Under the pieces are notes generated by a model. It was not told the DNA's origin. It was given only the letters and a program-made list of their open reading frames with translations, and did no database searches. Below are positions 46,520 to 55,694 of a stretch of DNA of 64,000 nucleotides, piece after piece. The translations under genes were made by a program, and so were the position numbers. How positions within the stretch are numbered: position 1 is the first letter of the stretch; the number at the start of each line of letters is the position of its first letter. This stretch comes from an uncultured Sphingomonas sp. (GTDB lineage: Bacteria; Pseudomonadota; Alphaproteobacteria; Sphingomonadales; Sphingomonadaceae), in contig NZ_CAJYHX010000037.1 in the NCBI RefSeq assembly GCF_913774285.1, positions 1 through 64,000 of the forward strand. Direction: 5' to 3'.

Positions 46520-48739
46520 ATGCCGAATACGGCAATCCTCGAGGCGACACCGGCAAGCCCGTACCTGCTCACCCTGCGGGATGCGCTGCGCGCGGCCGAT
46601 GCGCCTGTGGCGAGCTTTGACATCGGCGATCTTGCGGTGGAGATCGTCGCAACCGGCGATTCCATCTTCGCCATAATCCGCCGCGACGGCAGGGGCGGGC
46701 TGGCAGTCCGGGCGGCGTTCCTCCCGGCGCCCTTCGAGGTCGCGATGGCGCGCACGGCGCCGGACGAGGCGGTGCGGCTGCGTGTGACCAGCCGGTTGGG
46801 CGAGCATGTCCTGTCCTTCGTCGCCGCGCAGGACGCGCTGGAGCAGGTCCGGATCGTCACTCGTTTCACTCCGGTGGTGGCGATGGTGCTGCCGTTCGTG
46901 CCCCGCGATCTCTATCCGCTGGGTGGTCGCGACGACCCCCTGCGCGCGGAAGGCACCGTCGAGGCGTCGCAGCGCGGGATCAACACCGGGCTGCTCTATT
47001 TCCGCATCGACGAACCGGCCTTCGGCAACGTCCTCTACGTCCAGAACCTGACCGCCTCGAACGTCTATTTCCGCGCCACCGGCACCAAGCCGCGCGAGGC
47101 GGTCGGCGGTGCCTGGCCCGAGCTCGGCTACAAGCTGCCGGTGCCGCCGGAGAATGCCGACCCTGCCGAGGTGGCGCTGGCGGCCGGCGAGACGGTCACG
47201 CTGTCGGATGCGATCCTTGTCTTCCGCCACGAAGCGCCGCCGCACGAGCGTGAATCCGCCCGGCAATTCCTCCAGATGCTGGGCACCGCCTATCGCATGC
47301 TCGAGCTGCCGCCGGTGGCGTATCGCGACTGGGTCGCGCGGGCCGAACGGTCGCTGCGTGACCTGGCGGAGGCGCCGGAAGCCACCATCCGACACTATGG
47401 CCATCGCTATGTCCATCCGTACACGGCGGCCGAATATCCGGACATCATGGTGCAGATGTCGGTGGTGTCGGCGCTGCACGACTGGGGCAGCTGGCGTGGC
47501 GAGCCGGACCCGCTGGAAGCAGAACTGAAAGCCGGGCTGCGGAAATTCTACGACCCCGAGCTTAAGACCCTGCGGCGTTACCTTCCCAATGTCGGCAAGG
47601 ACAAGGATGCCGATGCGGTCGACAGCTGGTATCTCTACCACCCGCTGGTGAACCTGGGCTTCCTCGCGCTCGACGGCGATGCGGAGGCACGCGAGTTGTT
47701 CCTTGGCTCGCTCGACTATGGCATCCGCGCCGCCCGGCATTTCGGCTATCGCTGGCCCATCCAGTACAATGTCACCGATTTCAGCGTGATCACCGCCGAG
47801 GCACCCGCGGACGGTCGCGGCCAGACCGATGTCGGCGGCATCTATGCCTGGGTGATGCTGCAGGCGTTCGAGCTGACCGACGACAAACGCTATCTCGACG
47901 AGGTGCGGGCGGCGATCGACGCGGCGATGGGGTTGCGGTTCGACATCAACTACCAGGCCAACCTCACCGCCTGGGGCGCGGCCGCCTGCATGCGGCTGTG
48001 GCGGGTCACCAACCGCGACGTGTATCTGCAGCAGAGCTACGTCTATCTCGCCAGCTTCCTGCACAATGCGGTGATCTGGGACAGCCAGATCGGCCATGCG
48101 GCGGCGTACGAGACGTTCCTGGCGGTCACCTGCCTGCAGGACGCGCCCTATATGGCGATGTACGAGTGCTTCGACAGCTATGTCGCGTTCGGCCATTATC
48201 TCGACGACGGCGGGCCGGAGCTCGATCCCGAAGCCCGGATGCTGATCGGCGAATATTGCAAATACGTGCTCTCGCGCGCCTGGTACTACTACCCCGATGC
48301 CTTGCCGGAGGAGGCGGTCGCCGAGGAACAGCGCGACGCGAACGGGCATGTCGATCGCAACCTCTCCTTCCCGCTGGAGGACCTCTATCCCGACGGGCAG
48401 CAGGCGGGCCAAGTGGGGCAGGAGGTGTACGGTGCGGGTGCTGCCTTCATCTTCGCCTCGCGCGCCTTCCACCGCATCGACGGCGCGCCGTTCCTGCTGT
48501 TCTGCGACTCGCTCGTCCGCGCCGTCGAGCGCACCGGCGACCAGGCGCTGACGATCCAGCTCGACGCGGGCGAAACCGCCACCGCCAATGTGCGGCTGGT
48601 GCGGCTGAAGCGGCGCAGGCTGCCCAAGAGCAACCTCACCACCGCGGGCGGCGACGCGATCCGCCCGAGCGGCACTTCCGACGATCGCATCGACTATGTC
48701 GTGCCGGCGAACGGCCGGCTGATCCTCACCTGGGAATGA
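46520..48739 (+). CDS. Unrecognised 739-residue protein, possibly a six-hairpin glycosidase-like enzyme
   Basis: ATG 46520 follows GGAGAGG. There is no signal peptide. The first ~260 residues look beta-rich (IRRDGRGGLAVRAAFLPAPF, YVQNLTASNVYFRATG). Residues ~270-640 are helical with many aromatic pairs (YGHRYVHPYTAAEYPDIMVQ, WYLYHPLVNLGFLALDGD, AYETFLAVTCLQDAPYMAMY), which resembles the (alpha/alpha)6 barrels of glycoside hydrolases and lyases. The end returns to beta strands. I cannot name the family. An SDR gene starts in its stop region, so the two share a transcript and perhaps a pathway for a sugar or sugar acid. Confidence 0.8.
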   Translation: MPNTAILEATPASPYLLTLRDALRAADAPVASFDIGDLAVEIVATGDSIFAIIRRDGRGGLAVRAAFLPAPFEVAMARTAPDEAVRLRVTSRLGEHVLSFVAAQDALEQVRIVTRFTPVVAMVLPFVPRDLYPLGGRDDPLRAEGTVEASQRGINTGLLYFRIDEPAFGNVLYVQNLTASNVYFRATGTKPREAVGGAWPELGYKLPVPPENADPAEVALAAGETVTLSDAILVFRHEAPPHERESARQFLQMLGTAYRMLELPPVAYRDWVARAERSLRDLAEAPEATIRHYGHRYVHPYTAAEYPDIMVQMSVVSALHDWGSWRGEPDPLEAELKAGLRKFYDPELKTLRRYLPNVGKDKDADAVDSWYLYHPLVNLGFLALDGDAEARELFLGSLDYGIRAARHFGYRWPIQYNVTDFSVITAEAPADGRGQTDVGGIYAWVMLQAFELTDDKRYLDEVRAAIDAAMGLRFDINYQANLTAWGAAACMRLWRVTNRDVYLQQSYVYLASFLHNAVIWDSQIGHAAAYETFLAVTCLQDAPYMAMYECFDSYVAFGHYLDDGGPELDPEARMLIGEYCKYVLSRAWYYYPDALPEEAVAEEQRDANGHVDRNLSFPLEDLYPDGQQAGQVGQEVYGAGAAFIFASRAFHRIDGAPFLLFCDSLVRAVERTGDQALTIQLDAGETATANVRLVRLKRRRLPKSNLTTAGGDAIRPSGTSDDRIDYVVPANGRLILTWE

Positions 48740-48741
48740 TC

Positions 48742-49482
48742 ATGGCACTTGAAACAACATCGCTTGCCGGCAAACGCATCGTCCTGACCGGCGGCACCAC
48801 CGGCATTGGCAGGGCGACCCTAAAGCTGCTGTCGGAGGCGGGGGCGCGCGTCCTCACCTTCGGGCGGCACCAGGAAGCGCTGGACGAGGCGATCGCGCTT
48901 ACCGCGGCGCACGAGAAGGCCATCGGGATCGTCGCCGATGCGGCGACGAAGGAGGGCGTCGACAGCGTCTTCGCGGCCGCCGATGCGGAACTGGGCAGCG
49001 TCGACATGCTGGTAACCTGCGCGGCACTCGGCGCGCAGCCGATCCACGAGATGGACGATGCCGACTGGCGCTACGTCATCCACACGAACCTGATCGGCAC
49101 GCTTGCCTCCGCCAGGGCCGCCGTCAAGCGCATGGAAAAGCAGGGCGGCGGCCATCTGCTGTTCGTCGGCTCGATCAGCACCGAGATCAAGGCCGAGGGC
49201 GAAAGCGTCTATGCCGCGACCAAGGCCGGCATCCACGCCTTTGCCGAGACGTTGCGCAAGGAGGTGGCGGCGAAGAACATCAAGGTCAGCGTGATCCAGC
49301 CCGGATCGGTCGACACCGACATGCAGGAGTGCAGCGACGCCGAGAAGGCGGAGGCAGTCGCGCAGGCCGAGATGCTCCACGCCGAGGAAATCGCCGAGGC
49401 GATCCGCTTCGTCCTCACCCGCGGGGCGGCGAGCGACGTGGTCAACCTGCGGATCGAGCCGCTGGTCCAGAAGACGAGCTGA
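48742..49482 (+). CDS. Short-chain dehydrogenase/reductase
   Basis: 246 residues. It has the Rossmann motif TGGTTGIGRAT, the catalytic Tyr157 and Lys161 in VYAATKAG, and PGSVDTDM after the active site, all typical of classical SDRs. ATG 48742 is favoured because GGGA lies six bases upstream; ATG 48736 overlaps the previous stop. The substrate is unknown. Coupling to the putative glycosidase-like gene suggests a carbohydrate or its derivative. Confidence 0.85.
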   Translation: MALETTSLAGKRIVLTGGTTGIGRATLKLLSEAGARVLTFGRHQEALDEAIALTAAHEKAIGIVADAATKEGVDSVFAAADAELGSVDMLVTCAALGAQPIHEMDDADWRYVIHTNLIGTLASARAAVKRMEKQGGGHLLFVGSISTEIKAEGESVYAATKAGIHAFAETLRKEVAAKNIKVSVIQPGSVDTDMQECSDAEKAEAVAQAEMLHAEEIAEAIRFVLTRGAASDVVNLRIEPLVQKTS

Positions 49483-49486
49483 ACCC

Positions 49487-50980
49487 TTAGGATCGCCCCG
49501 CGCGCCGCTGCCGCGCCCGCAGGCGGGCATCGCGCAGGAGCGCGGCGGGGACGTCGGTCGCAGACCGCAGCCCCGCCACGCTGGAGATGTTGCGGATCGT
49601 GCGGCGCGTCTCGTTGAGCAGCTGCCCGACCATCTCCCGCCGTTCGATCTCGCCATGCTCCTCGACCAGCGACAGGCGGTGGATCGCATAGATGCCGATC
49701 AGCCCGGCGATCAGGAAGTAGAAGTCCCAGCGCGTCAGCACGAAGGGCAGGGCGACGACGCCGTTGGGGCTGCTCCAGCGCGCCAGCAGCTCGAACTGGC
49801 GCGCCGCGAAGAAGTCGGCGAGCAGGCCGCCTAGGATCGGCGCGAGGCCGGCGGCGGCGGCGGTCACCATTGCGTTGGTCGCGACATAGGCGGTAGCAGC
49901 GCCCTTGGGCGAGAGCTTGAGCGCGATGTTGGTGTTGGCCAGCGTCACCCCGGCGATCGTCGCGCCCATCAGCAGGTGCAGCCCGACCAGCCAAAGCTTC
50001 ACCACCTCGCGGTCGGCGAACTGCGAGGCGCCGGCCATCGCCACGATCGCGAGGATGTAGGCGGGCGCACACACCGCCAGCACCGACTTGTTGGCGAAGC
50101 GGTCGCTCAGCGTGCCCCAGAGGCGTAGCGCGAGGATGTTGGCGATCTGGCTCGCCACGCTCAGCACCATCACGAAGCTGATGTTGAAGTGGAGCTGGCG
50201 GACGATGAAAACGGTGAAGAAAGGCGTCGCGAAATTGACCGCGAACTGCCAGCTGGCGACGAACACCAGCAGCCGGCGGAAATTGCCGTCGCGCAAGGGG
50301 CGGCGGAGCAGCGCGATCAGGTCGACCGGCCCCGGCGCGGGCGGCATCAGCGGCTCGGGCATGCCGGCAACGACGCGGGCGCTGATCAGACCGGTGATGC
50401 AGCCGGCCGCGAACATGCCGGCGAAGACGAGATCGCGTTGAAAGGAACCCGGCAGCGTCCGGTCCAGCGCCAGCGCCGCCGCGAGCCCCAGCAGCAGGCT
50501 GATCGCGGTTAGCCACACTGTCCGCCTGGCGAAGACGGTGCCGAGCCGTTCCTCAGGCGCGAGGTCGCGCATCCAGGCGTTCCACGCGCACGAGCCGATC
50601 GCGCCCAACCCGCACAGTATCAGCTGCGCGGCGAGGAAGGCGAGCAGCGGCAGGGTCCCGCTGAAGAAGGCGAGCACCGCCATGATCGCCAGCATCAGCC
50701 GCCCGATCAGGCTGGTGAACACCGCGATCCGCTTCCGCGCGCGCAGCCGCTCGACCAGCCCGATCGCCGGGAGCTGGAGCAGCTGTGCTAGGAAGGGCGC
50801 GCTCGCCAGAATGCCGACCATCGCATTGGAGGCGCCGAGGTGCAGCGCGAAGGCGGTGAGGATCACGCCGGTGGTCAGCGCCGCGGTGCCGCCCGAGAAG
50901 ATCGCCTCGGTGACGAGCAGGCGCAGCCCGCGCTCGCGCTCTTCGGACGACACTTCGCGTTGCGGCTGCAGGCTGATCAT
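49487..50980 (-). CDS. MFS transporter
   Basis: 497 residues with about 12 hydrophobic segments and an N-terminal cytoplasmic stretch (EVSSEERERGLRLLVTEA). Motif-A-like loops are seen after helices 2 and 8 (GLVERLRARKRIAVF and LWGTLSDRFANKSVLAV). The 3' end converges with the SDR gene, four bases apart. The substrate is unknown. It does not show the GPH/SLC45 motif of the symporter at 20199. Confidence 0.85.
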   Translation of the reverse strand: MISLQPQREVSSEERERGLRLLVTEAIFSGGTAALTTGVILTAFALHLGASNAMVGILASAPFLAQLLQLPAIGLVERLRARKRIAVFTSLIGRLMLAIMAVLAFFSGTLPLLAFLAAQLILCGLGAIGSCAWNAWMRDLAPEERLGTVFARRTVWLTAISLLLGLAAALALDRTLPGSFQRDLVFAGMFAAGCITGLISARVVAGMPEPLMPPAPGPVDLIALLRRPLRDGNFRRLLVFVASWQFAVNFATPFFTVFIVRQLHFNISFVMVLSVASQIANILALRLWGTLSDRFANKSVLAVCAPAYILAIVAMAGASQFADREVVKLWLVGLHLLMGATIAGVTLANTNIALKLSPKGAATAYVATNAMVTAAAAGLAPILGGLLADFFAARQFELLARWSSPNGVVALPFVLTRWDFYFLIAGLIGIYAIHRLSLVEEHGEIERREMVGQLLNETRRTIRNISSVAGLRSATDVPAALLRDARLRARQRRAGRS

Positions 50981-51140
50981 GGCGCGGAAACGTGCGGCGC
51001 ATGGCGAGGTGCCCCGGTGCGACCGGTGCGCGCAACATAAGTTACAGAAAAAGTTAGGCTAATTTGGAATGGGGGAGGGGCGATGTTCTCGGTTCGGAGG
51101 TTGAGGGATCACGCTTTGCAGCCAGATGTCGAGGAGCATG

Positions 51141-51995
51141 ATGCGGATCCACCATCTCAATTGCGGTACCGATTGCCCGTTGGGCGGCGCGCTGTTTGAC
51201 GGTCGCTCGATCGCGCCGCTGGGCCGGCTGGTCTGCCACTGCCTGCTGATCGAGACCGACGCGCACGGCCTGGTGCTGGTGGATACCGGCTATGGCCTGC
51301 GCGACGTCACCCAGCCGCACGGGCCCGGCGCACCGCGCATCACCCGGGCCTGGCGGACGATGCTCAACATCCGCTTGCACGAGGCGGAGACCGCCGTTCG
51401 CCAGATCGAGGCGCTCGGCTTTCGGGCGGACGACGTGCGCCACATCGTCGTCACCCATCTCGATTTCGATCACGCCGGCGGGCTGGAGGATTTCCCCAAC
51501 GCCGTCGTCCATGTGATGCAGCGCGAGTATGACGACGCCACCGGCCCGCATGCGGGCGTCGTCGCGCGCAACCGCTGGCGGCTGCCCCAGCTGGACGGCG
51601 TCCAGCAATGGCGCGGCTATGGCGCGCGGGGCGAGCGCTGGTTCGGCTTCGATGCGGTGCGCGACCTGGAGGGATTGCCGCCCGAGATCCTGCTCGTGCC
51701 GCTGCCCGGTCACACCTGGGGCCATGCCGGCGTGGCCGTCCGCCGCGACGATGGCCGCTGGCTGCTTCATGCGGGCGACGCCTATTTCTACCGCGGCGAG
51801 ATGCGCGACGCGCGGCGGCGCTGCACGCCGGGGCTCCGCGCCTATCAGCGACTGATGGAAGTCGATGCCGACAGCCGGATGGCGAACCAGGCGCGACTGC
51901 GGCGCCTCTCTATGGAGCGGCGCGACGAGGTCTCGATCGCCTGCGCGCACGACGCCGTCGAGTTAGAGCGTTGTCAGGCGGGGCAGCCGCTTTGA
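51141..51995 (+). CDS. Metallo-beta-lactamase-fold hydrolase, N-acyl homoserine lactonase-like
   Basis: 284 residues. The zinc motif HLDFDH (within VVTHLDFDHAGGLEDF) is followed by PGHTWGHAG and HAGDAYF, giving the ligand set of the AiiA-like lactonase group. MRIHHLNCGTDCPLGG is the typical N-terminus of this family, so ATG 51141 with GAGGAG upstream is chosen over ATG 51126 and 51138. It probably opens lactone rings (quorum signal or other). The actual substrate is not known. The patatin gene begins in its stop codon. Confidence 0.85.
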   Translation: MRIHHLNCGTDCPLGGALFDGRSIAPLGRLVCHCLLIETDAHGLVLVDTGYGLRDVTQPHGPGAPRITRAWRTMLNIRLHEAETAVRQIEALGFRADDVRHIVVTHLDFDHAGGLEDFPNAVVHVMQREYDDATGPHAGVVARNRWRLPQLDGVQQWRGYGARGERWFGFDAVRDLEGLPPEILLVPLPGHTWGHAGVAVRRDDGRWLLHAGDAYFYRGEMRDARRRCTPGLRAYQRLMEVDADSRMANQARLRRLSMERRDEVSIACAHDAVELERCQAGQPL

Positions 51996-53002
51996 CGGCG
52001 AGGGACGATCTCCGCATCGTGCTGGTACTGGCCGGCGGCAACGCGCTGGGCGCCTACCAGGCGGGCGTCTGCCAGGCGCTGCACGAGGGCGGCATCGCCC
52101 CAGACTGGATCGTCGGCACTTCCGCCGGGGCGATCAACGGCGCGATCCTCGCCGGCAACGCGCCAGACGCCGCGCTGACGAAACTCGCAGCGTTCTGGCG
52201 GTCGGATGGCTTCGACTGGTGGCAGGCCTGGCCAGAGACGTGGCGTAGGACCATAGCCACGGGCGCAACGTTGCTCGGCGGCCGGCCCGGTGTGTTCGGA
52301 CCCTTGGGCACCGCACTGCTCGCCGCGCCCACGCCGGCGCTGTACGATACCGGCCCGCTCGCTGCGACCTTGGAGTCCTGCATCGACTTCGCGCGGCTGA
52401 ACGACGGCGCACCGCGCTTCACGGCGGTCGCGGTCGACCTGGAAAGCGGTGCGGAAACGGCCTTCGACACCTGCGATCGCCCGATCGGTGTGGAGCATGT
52501 CCGGGCCAGCGCGGCGATGCCGCCGGCCTTGCCGGCGGTAGCCGTCGACGGTCGGCTCTATGTGGATGGCGGCCTTTCCGCCAAATTGCCGCTAGATGCC
52601 GTGCTGTCGACGCCCTCGGAACGCCCAACGCTCTGCATCGCCGTCGACCTGCTGCCGATGCGCAGCGGCCGTCCGGACACGCTGGGGGACATGGCGGCGC
52701 GCGCGCAGGACCTCACCTTCGCGAGTCAGACGCGCCGCACGATCGCACGCTGGCAGGCGCAATATACGACCGACCCTGCCTATCGCGGCTGCTCGGTGAC
52801 GCTGGCGCAACTGCTCTATGCCGATCAGCAGCAAGAAGTAGCGGGAAAGGCGATGGATTTCTCGCCCGCCTCGGTTCGCCAGCGCTGGGAACACGGCCTT
52901 CGTGATGGCATCGACCTTGCCCGCCGCATCGCCGGCGGCACGCTCCCGATCGGCGGTGGGGGCCTCCATCTCCTGCCCGGATTCGCCAAGAGCGCACCAT
53001 GA
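51992..53002 (+). CDS. Patatin-like phospholipase/esterase with DUF3734-type C-terminus
   Basis: 336 residues from TTG 51992, which overlaps the previous stop (TTGA); TTG 51971 is an alternative. No ATG start fits. The oxyanion loop is LAGGNALGAYQ, the nucleophile Ser44 lies in GTSAGAING, and the catalytic Asp192 in YVDGGLSAK. After the hydrolase domain, QTRRTIARWQAQY and FSPASVRQRWEHG match the DUF3734 extension common in alphaproteobacterial patatins. It likely hydrolyses membrane lipid or polyhydroxyalkanoate esters. Confidence 0.87.
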   Translation: MTARDDLRIVLVLAGGNALGAYQAGVCQALHEGGIAPDWIVGTSAGAINGAILAGNAPDAALTKLAAFWRSDGFDWWQAWPETWRRTIATGATLLGGRPGVFGPLGTALLAAPTPALYDTGPLAATLESCIDFARLNDGAPRFTAVAVDLESGAETAFDTCDRPIGVEHVRASAAMPPALPAVAVDGRLYVDGGLSAKLPLDAVLSTPSERPTLCIAVDLLPMRSGRPDTLGDMAARAQDLTFASQTRRTIARWQAQYTTDPAYRGCSVTLAQLLYADQQQEVAGKAMDFSPASVRQRWEHGLRDGIDLARRIAGGTLPIGGGGLHLLPGFAKSAP

Positions 53003-53068
53003 GCGCGGATCCGAAATTGTCGTGTTGCCCGTCGGCTCCCTGAACTTCGTTGGACGAAGGAGGAGGCT

Positions 53069-53194
53069 ATGCGGATTGTTGGGTCGGACAACTGCAACGG
53101 CATCTTGGCTGTTGAGATCCCACCCGAGCTTTCGCCCGACGAAGGCGATCACCGTGTTTTTACCTATCTGCGCACTCATAAAGCTGCCACGTAA
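53069..53194 (+). CDS. Hypothetical 41-residue protein
   Basis: A short frame with an excellent ribosome site (AAGGAGGAGG, six bases or fewer from ATG). The product starts MRIVGSDNCNGILAVEIPPE and ends in HKAAT. It is acidic in the middle and has no membrane segment. I do not recognise it. It lies 35 bases before the IHF-like gene and may be cotranscribed with it. Confidence 0.5.
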   Translation: MRIVGSDNCNGILAVEIPPELSPDEGDHRVFTYLRTHKAAT

Positions 53195-53229
53195 CGCCGG
53201 TACCGCCGATGCTTGCACGGGAGGGAAGA

Positions 53230-53511
53230 ATGTTACGTTCAGAGTTGGTTAGCTGCCTGCTACAGGAGAACACATCCCTTTCGGTTCCAGAGGTGGAGCA
53301 CATCGTCTCTACCTTCTTTGATGAAATCGTCAGCCAACTGCGCAAAGGGGGCCGCGTCGAACTGCGAGGGTTTGGAATCTTTTCTGCGCGGAGCCGAGAT
53401 GCACGACTCGGGAGAAATCCGCGAACAGGGGAGGCTGTCGAGGTTGCATCCACCATTGTCCCATACTTCAAGCCGGCCAAGGACATCCGGCACCGCCTGA
53501 ACCATCAATAG
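53230..53511 (+). CDS. HU/IHF-family DNA-binding protein, IHF-beta-like
   Basis: 93 residues, the size of an IHF subunit. The family signature RVELRGFGIFSARSRDARLGRNPRTGE places the beta arms and their proline-containing tip, and YFKPAKDIRHRLN closes the protein. ATG 53230 follows GAGGGAAG. It differs from consensus at the N-terminus (MLRSELVSCLLQENTSLSV), with an extra Cys. It is more likely an accessory paralogue than the housekeeping IHF, because it sits alone beside gene fragments. It would bend DNA. Confidence 0.85.
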   Translation: MLRSELVSCLLQENTSLSVPEVEHIVSTFFDEIVSQLRKGGRVELRGFGIFSARSRDARLGRNPRTGEAVEVASTIVPYFKPAKDIRHRLNHQ

Positions 53512-53541
53512 CCTTGGTAGGGCTTCGCTGTTGGTTGCGCG

Positions 53542-53826
53542 ATGCACTTCCAGGCACTGGCGCAGCAGCAGCTCAAGCGCGACGTGGCGATCTCCGGCAC
53601 CAACTTCTTCGCGGTGGCGGAGATGGTCGCGGTCACCGATTATCGCGCGACGCTGCCATCGCTGATCTGTCGCAGGCGGGCGCATTATCCGCGGCTGAAG
53701 GTACTCGAGGCGCCGGTCGGCCTGGGAACCTTCCCGTTCGAGATGGCCCGGCACGTCCGCTACCGCCAGGACCCGGCGCACCGCTGAGTGCGCAACCTCA
53801 TCAGCGAAGTCGCGGCAGGGTCGTAG
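53542..53826 (+). pseudogene. 3' fragment of a LysR-family regulator
   Basis: The frame encodes only the end of a LysR effector domain (FFAVAEMVAVTDYRATLPSL, then GTFPFEMARHVRYRQDPAHR). A TGA at 53785-53787 stands where family members usually have Trp, after which the same frame continues with VRNLISEVAAG and ends at TAG 53826. The HTH and most of the effector domain are missing. It is a decayed remnant. Confidence 0.75.
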
Positions 53827-53937
53827 GCGCCTTCCCTGCTTGTGCGCGAGGTCGTCACCAGAGAGGCCGCAATCGCCCCTAGCAGCAGACGCTATCCAGA
53901 AGCGCTGGAGTCCCTGCAGCTCGACGTGGCAGATCGA

Positions 53938-54438
53938 TCAGGCCTTCGGCGCTTCCGCCGGGAGCAGCTGGGCCAGCGAGACGGGCGCGAAGCCGTGGAC
54001 GTCCACGCCCACGTCGAACTGGCGCGGCATGGGTTTCAGCTTGCCATGGCTGTGACCGTGCAGATTGATGGCGCGGCGGTGCTGCCCGTTCCAGCTTCGA
54101 AACGGATAGTGGCAAAGCACGATCGCATGGCCTTCCGCCTCTATCTCCGCATAGTCCTGCACGCTCGACCATCCCTCCGCCGCGCACGTCGCCGACGGGT
54201 CATTGTTGCCGCGGAGCAGATGCTTGATGCCGTTCAACCGGGCGAGCAGCCCTGGCACATCGCCCGGCCGCCGCGCGACATCGCCCAGGTGCCACACCGT
54301 GTCAGCCGGGCCGATGACGGCATTCCAGCGGGTCACCAGCGTCGCGTCCATCTCGGCGACCGAGGCAAAAGGACGGCGATGAATGTTGATCGTGCGATGG
54401 TCGCCGAAATGGGTGTCCGAGGTGAAGAATACCGCCAT
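53938..54438 (-). CDS. Calcineurin-like metallophosphoesterase
   Basis: 166 residues from ATG 54438, where the conserved strand MAVFFTSDTHFGDHRTI begins; the frame upstream lacks homology-like content. Metal-binding motifs are SDTHFG, HLGDVA, RGNNDP, CHYPF and LHGHSHG, the full metallophosphoesterase set. It resembles the small phage- and bacteria-borne phosphoesterases that act on nucleotides or phosphoproteins. The exact substrate is unknown. It is the second gene of a minus-strand pair. Confidence 0.87.
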   Translation of the reverse strand: MAVFFTSDTHFGDHRTINIHRRPFASVAEMDATLVTRWNAVIGPADTVWHLGDVARRPGDVPGLLARLNGIKHLLRGNNDPSATCAAEGWSSVQDYAEIEAEGHAIVLCHYPFRSWNGQHRRAINLHGHSHGKLKPMPRQFDVGVDVHGFAPVSLAQLLPAEAPKA

Positions 54439-54499
54439 CAGCGTAACGCCGTCGCCCGGCCGCTGCATGCCGGCTCCACCGGGTGCGACGACGCAAGTG

Positions 54500-55309
54500 C
54501 TATTGGCACCAGAGCGCACCGCGGACCAGGTGCGGCTTGGGGCAGGGGCCCGCTGGCAGCGGCAGCGGCGATCCGGGCCGCCAGAGCCCCAGCCGCCGAT
54601 AGAGTTCCGGGCGTTCGGAATCGATCACCGCAAGCCTGTTTCCGTCACCATAGCGCGTGGCGCTGCGATAGCGCAGGACCTCGGCATAATGTTGGTCGGC
54701 GCCGATCCGGTTCACCGTCACCCAGAAACCGAACGGCGCATTGTCGGTCGGCTCGGCCGAGATGATGGCGCCTCGCAACGGGCCCGCGGCGATGTACCGC
54801 ACCTCCTGATTGTTGTTGCGATTGGTACGCCGTTCATAGGCGACAAAGAACGCGTCCTTCGCACGATCATAGGCAAGCGCCACCGTGCCGATGCGCTGGT
54901 CCCCGTTCATGGCCTTGAGACTGCCCACCTGGAGCAGCAGCAAAGGTGTGCCGGCGGCGGGATACACGATCCGGGCGTCGTTCAGATAATGCGCCTCGGA
55001 GAAGCTGTCCGGCTCGCCCTGCACGGTCAGGACATCATCCAGTACCGGCGAACAGGTCCTGCCACGATTTTTGCTGATGCACAGGCGGATCTTGCCGGGG
55101 GCGGTTTCGCCGGGCTCGTCAAAGATCGGATCGGGGATGTCCGGAGCCTGGGGCGACAGGAACGTCCAGGGGGGGCGTGTGTTGAAGGCCTTTGCCAGAT
55201 CGATGGTCCGCGCGACCGCCGGAGCTTCGGGTGCTGCGGCGGAGGCGGCAAGCCCGACCGTCGCGGCGAGCGCCATCGCCGCTGCGACCAGCAATTTTCT
55301 CGCACCCAT
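54500..55309 (-). CDS. Hypothetical exported protein
   Basis: 269 residues from ATG 55309, which begins a signal peptide (MGARKLLVAAAMALAATVGL, cleaved near AASAAA). The mature part has Pro-rich starts (IPDPIFDEPGETAPG), a few Cys that could pair (LCISKNRGRTC, PAGPCPKPHL, ALWCQ) and beta-type strands such as VAYERRTNRNNNQEVRYIAA. I do not recognise a family. It ends 61 bases before the phosphoesterase start on the same strand. Confidence 0.7.
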   Translation of the reverse strand: MGARKLLVAAAMALAATVGLAASAAAPEAPAVARTIDLAKAFNTRPPWTFLSPQAPDIPDPIFDEPGETAPGKIRLCISKNRGRTCSPVLDDVLTVQGEPDSFSEAHYLNDARIVYPAAGTPLLLLQVGSLKAMNGDQRIGTVALAYDRAKDAFFVAYERRTNRNNNQEVRYIAAGPLRGAIISAEPTDNAPFGFWVTVNRIGADQHYAEVLRYRSATRYGDGNRLAVIDSERPELYRRLGLWRPGSPLPLPAGPCPKPHLVRGALWCQ

Positions 55310-55694
55310 CGGAAGTCTCCGTCCTGTATCGTCACGTCGTCGGAAGCGAAAAGCACCGACCCGCGCGCCGCATCCGTTGGGCACAGCTATACCAGCACGG
55401 GCAGCTATGGCGACCGCTGCCTGCGTGGAGGCGCGAGATCCTGGGCTGCAACGGAGCCTTCGCGACTTGGGAGTTGCCGGACTTCTATCCGCGACGAATT
55501 GGCTTTGAAGCGTTGGTGCGCTGCAGTCCCTTCAAGGTCGCGAGCGCAAAGGCAAGAGATGCGGGAAAGTGCAGATAGGCGGCATCTATCGCAACTGTGC
55601 CGCGCTTGCTAACAGCTGGGGATTCCACGTAATAACGCGAAGTTCGGGTTGGCTGCGGCGTTGCTTTGCGCCAGGCCCGCTCCCAGGAGAAGAT
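55310..55694. other. Intergenic region between divergent genes
   Basis: 385 bases between the exported hypothetical protein and the KaiC-like gene. It should carry both promoters. I see no motif, repeat or small gene with a good ribosome site. Confidence 0.4.

Noticed and set aside
55310..55694. Small gene or IS fragment between the hypothetical exported protein and the KaiC-like gene
   Set aside because: Short frames exist on both strands, but none has a ribosome site, motif or similarity to the IS630 relics.
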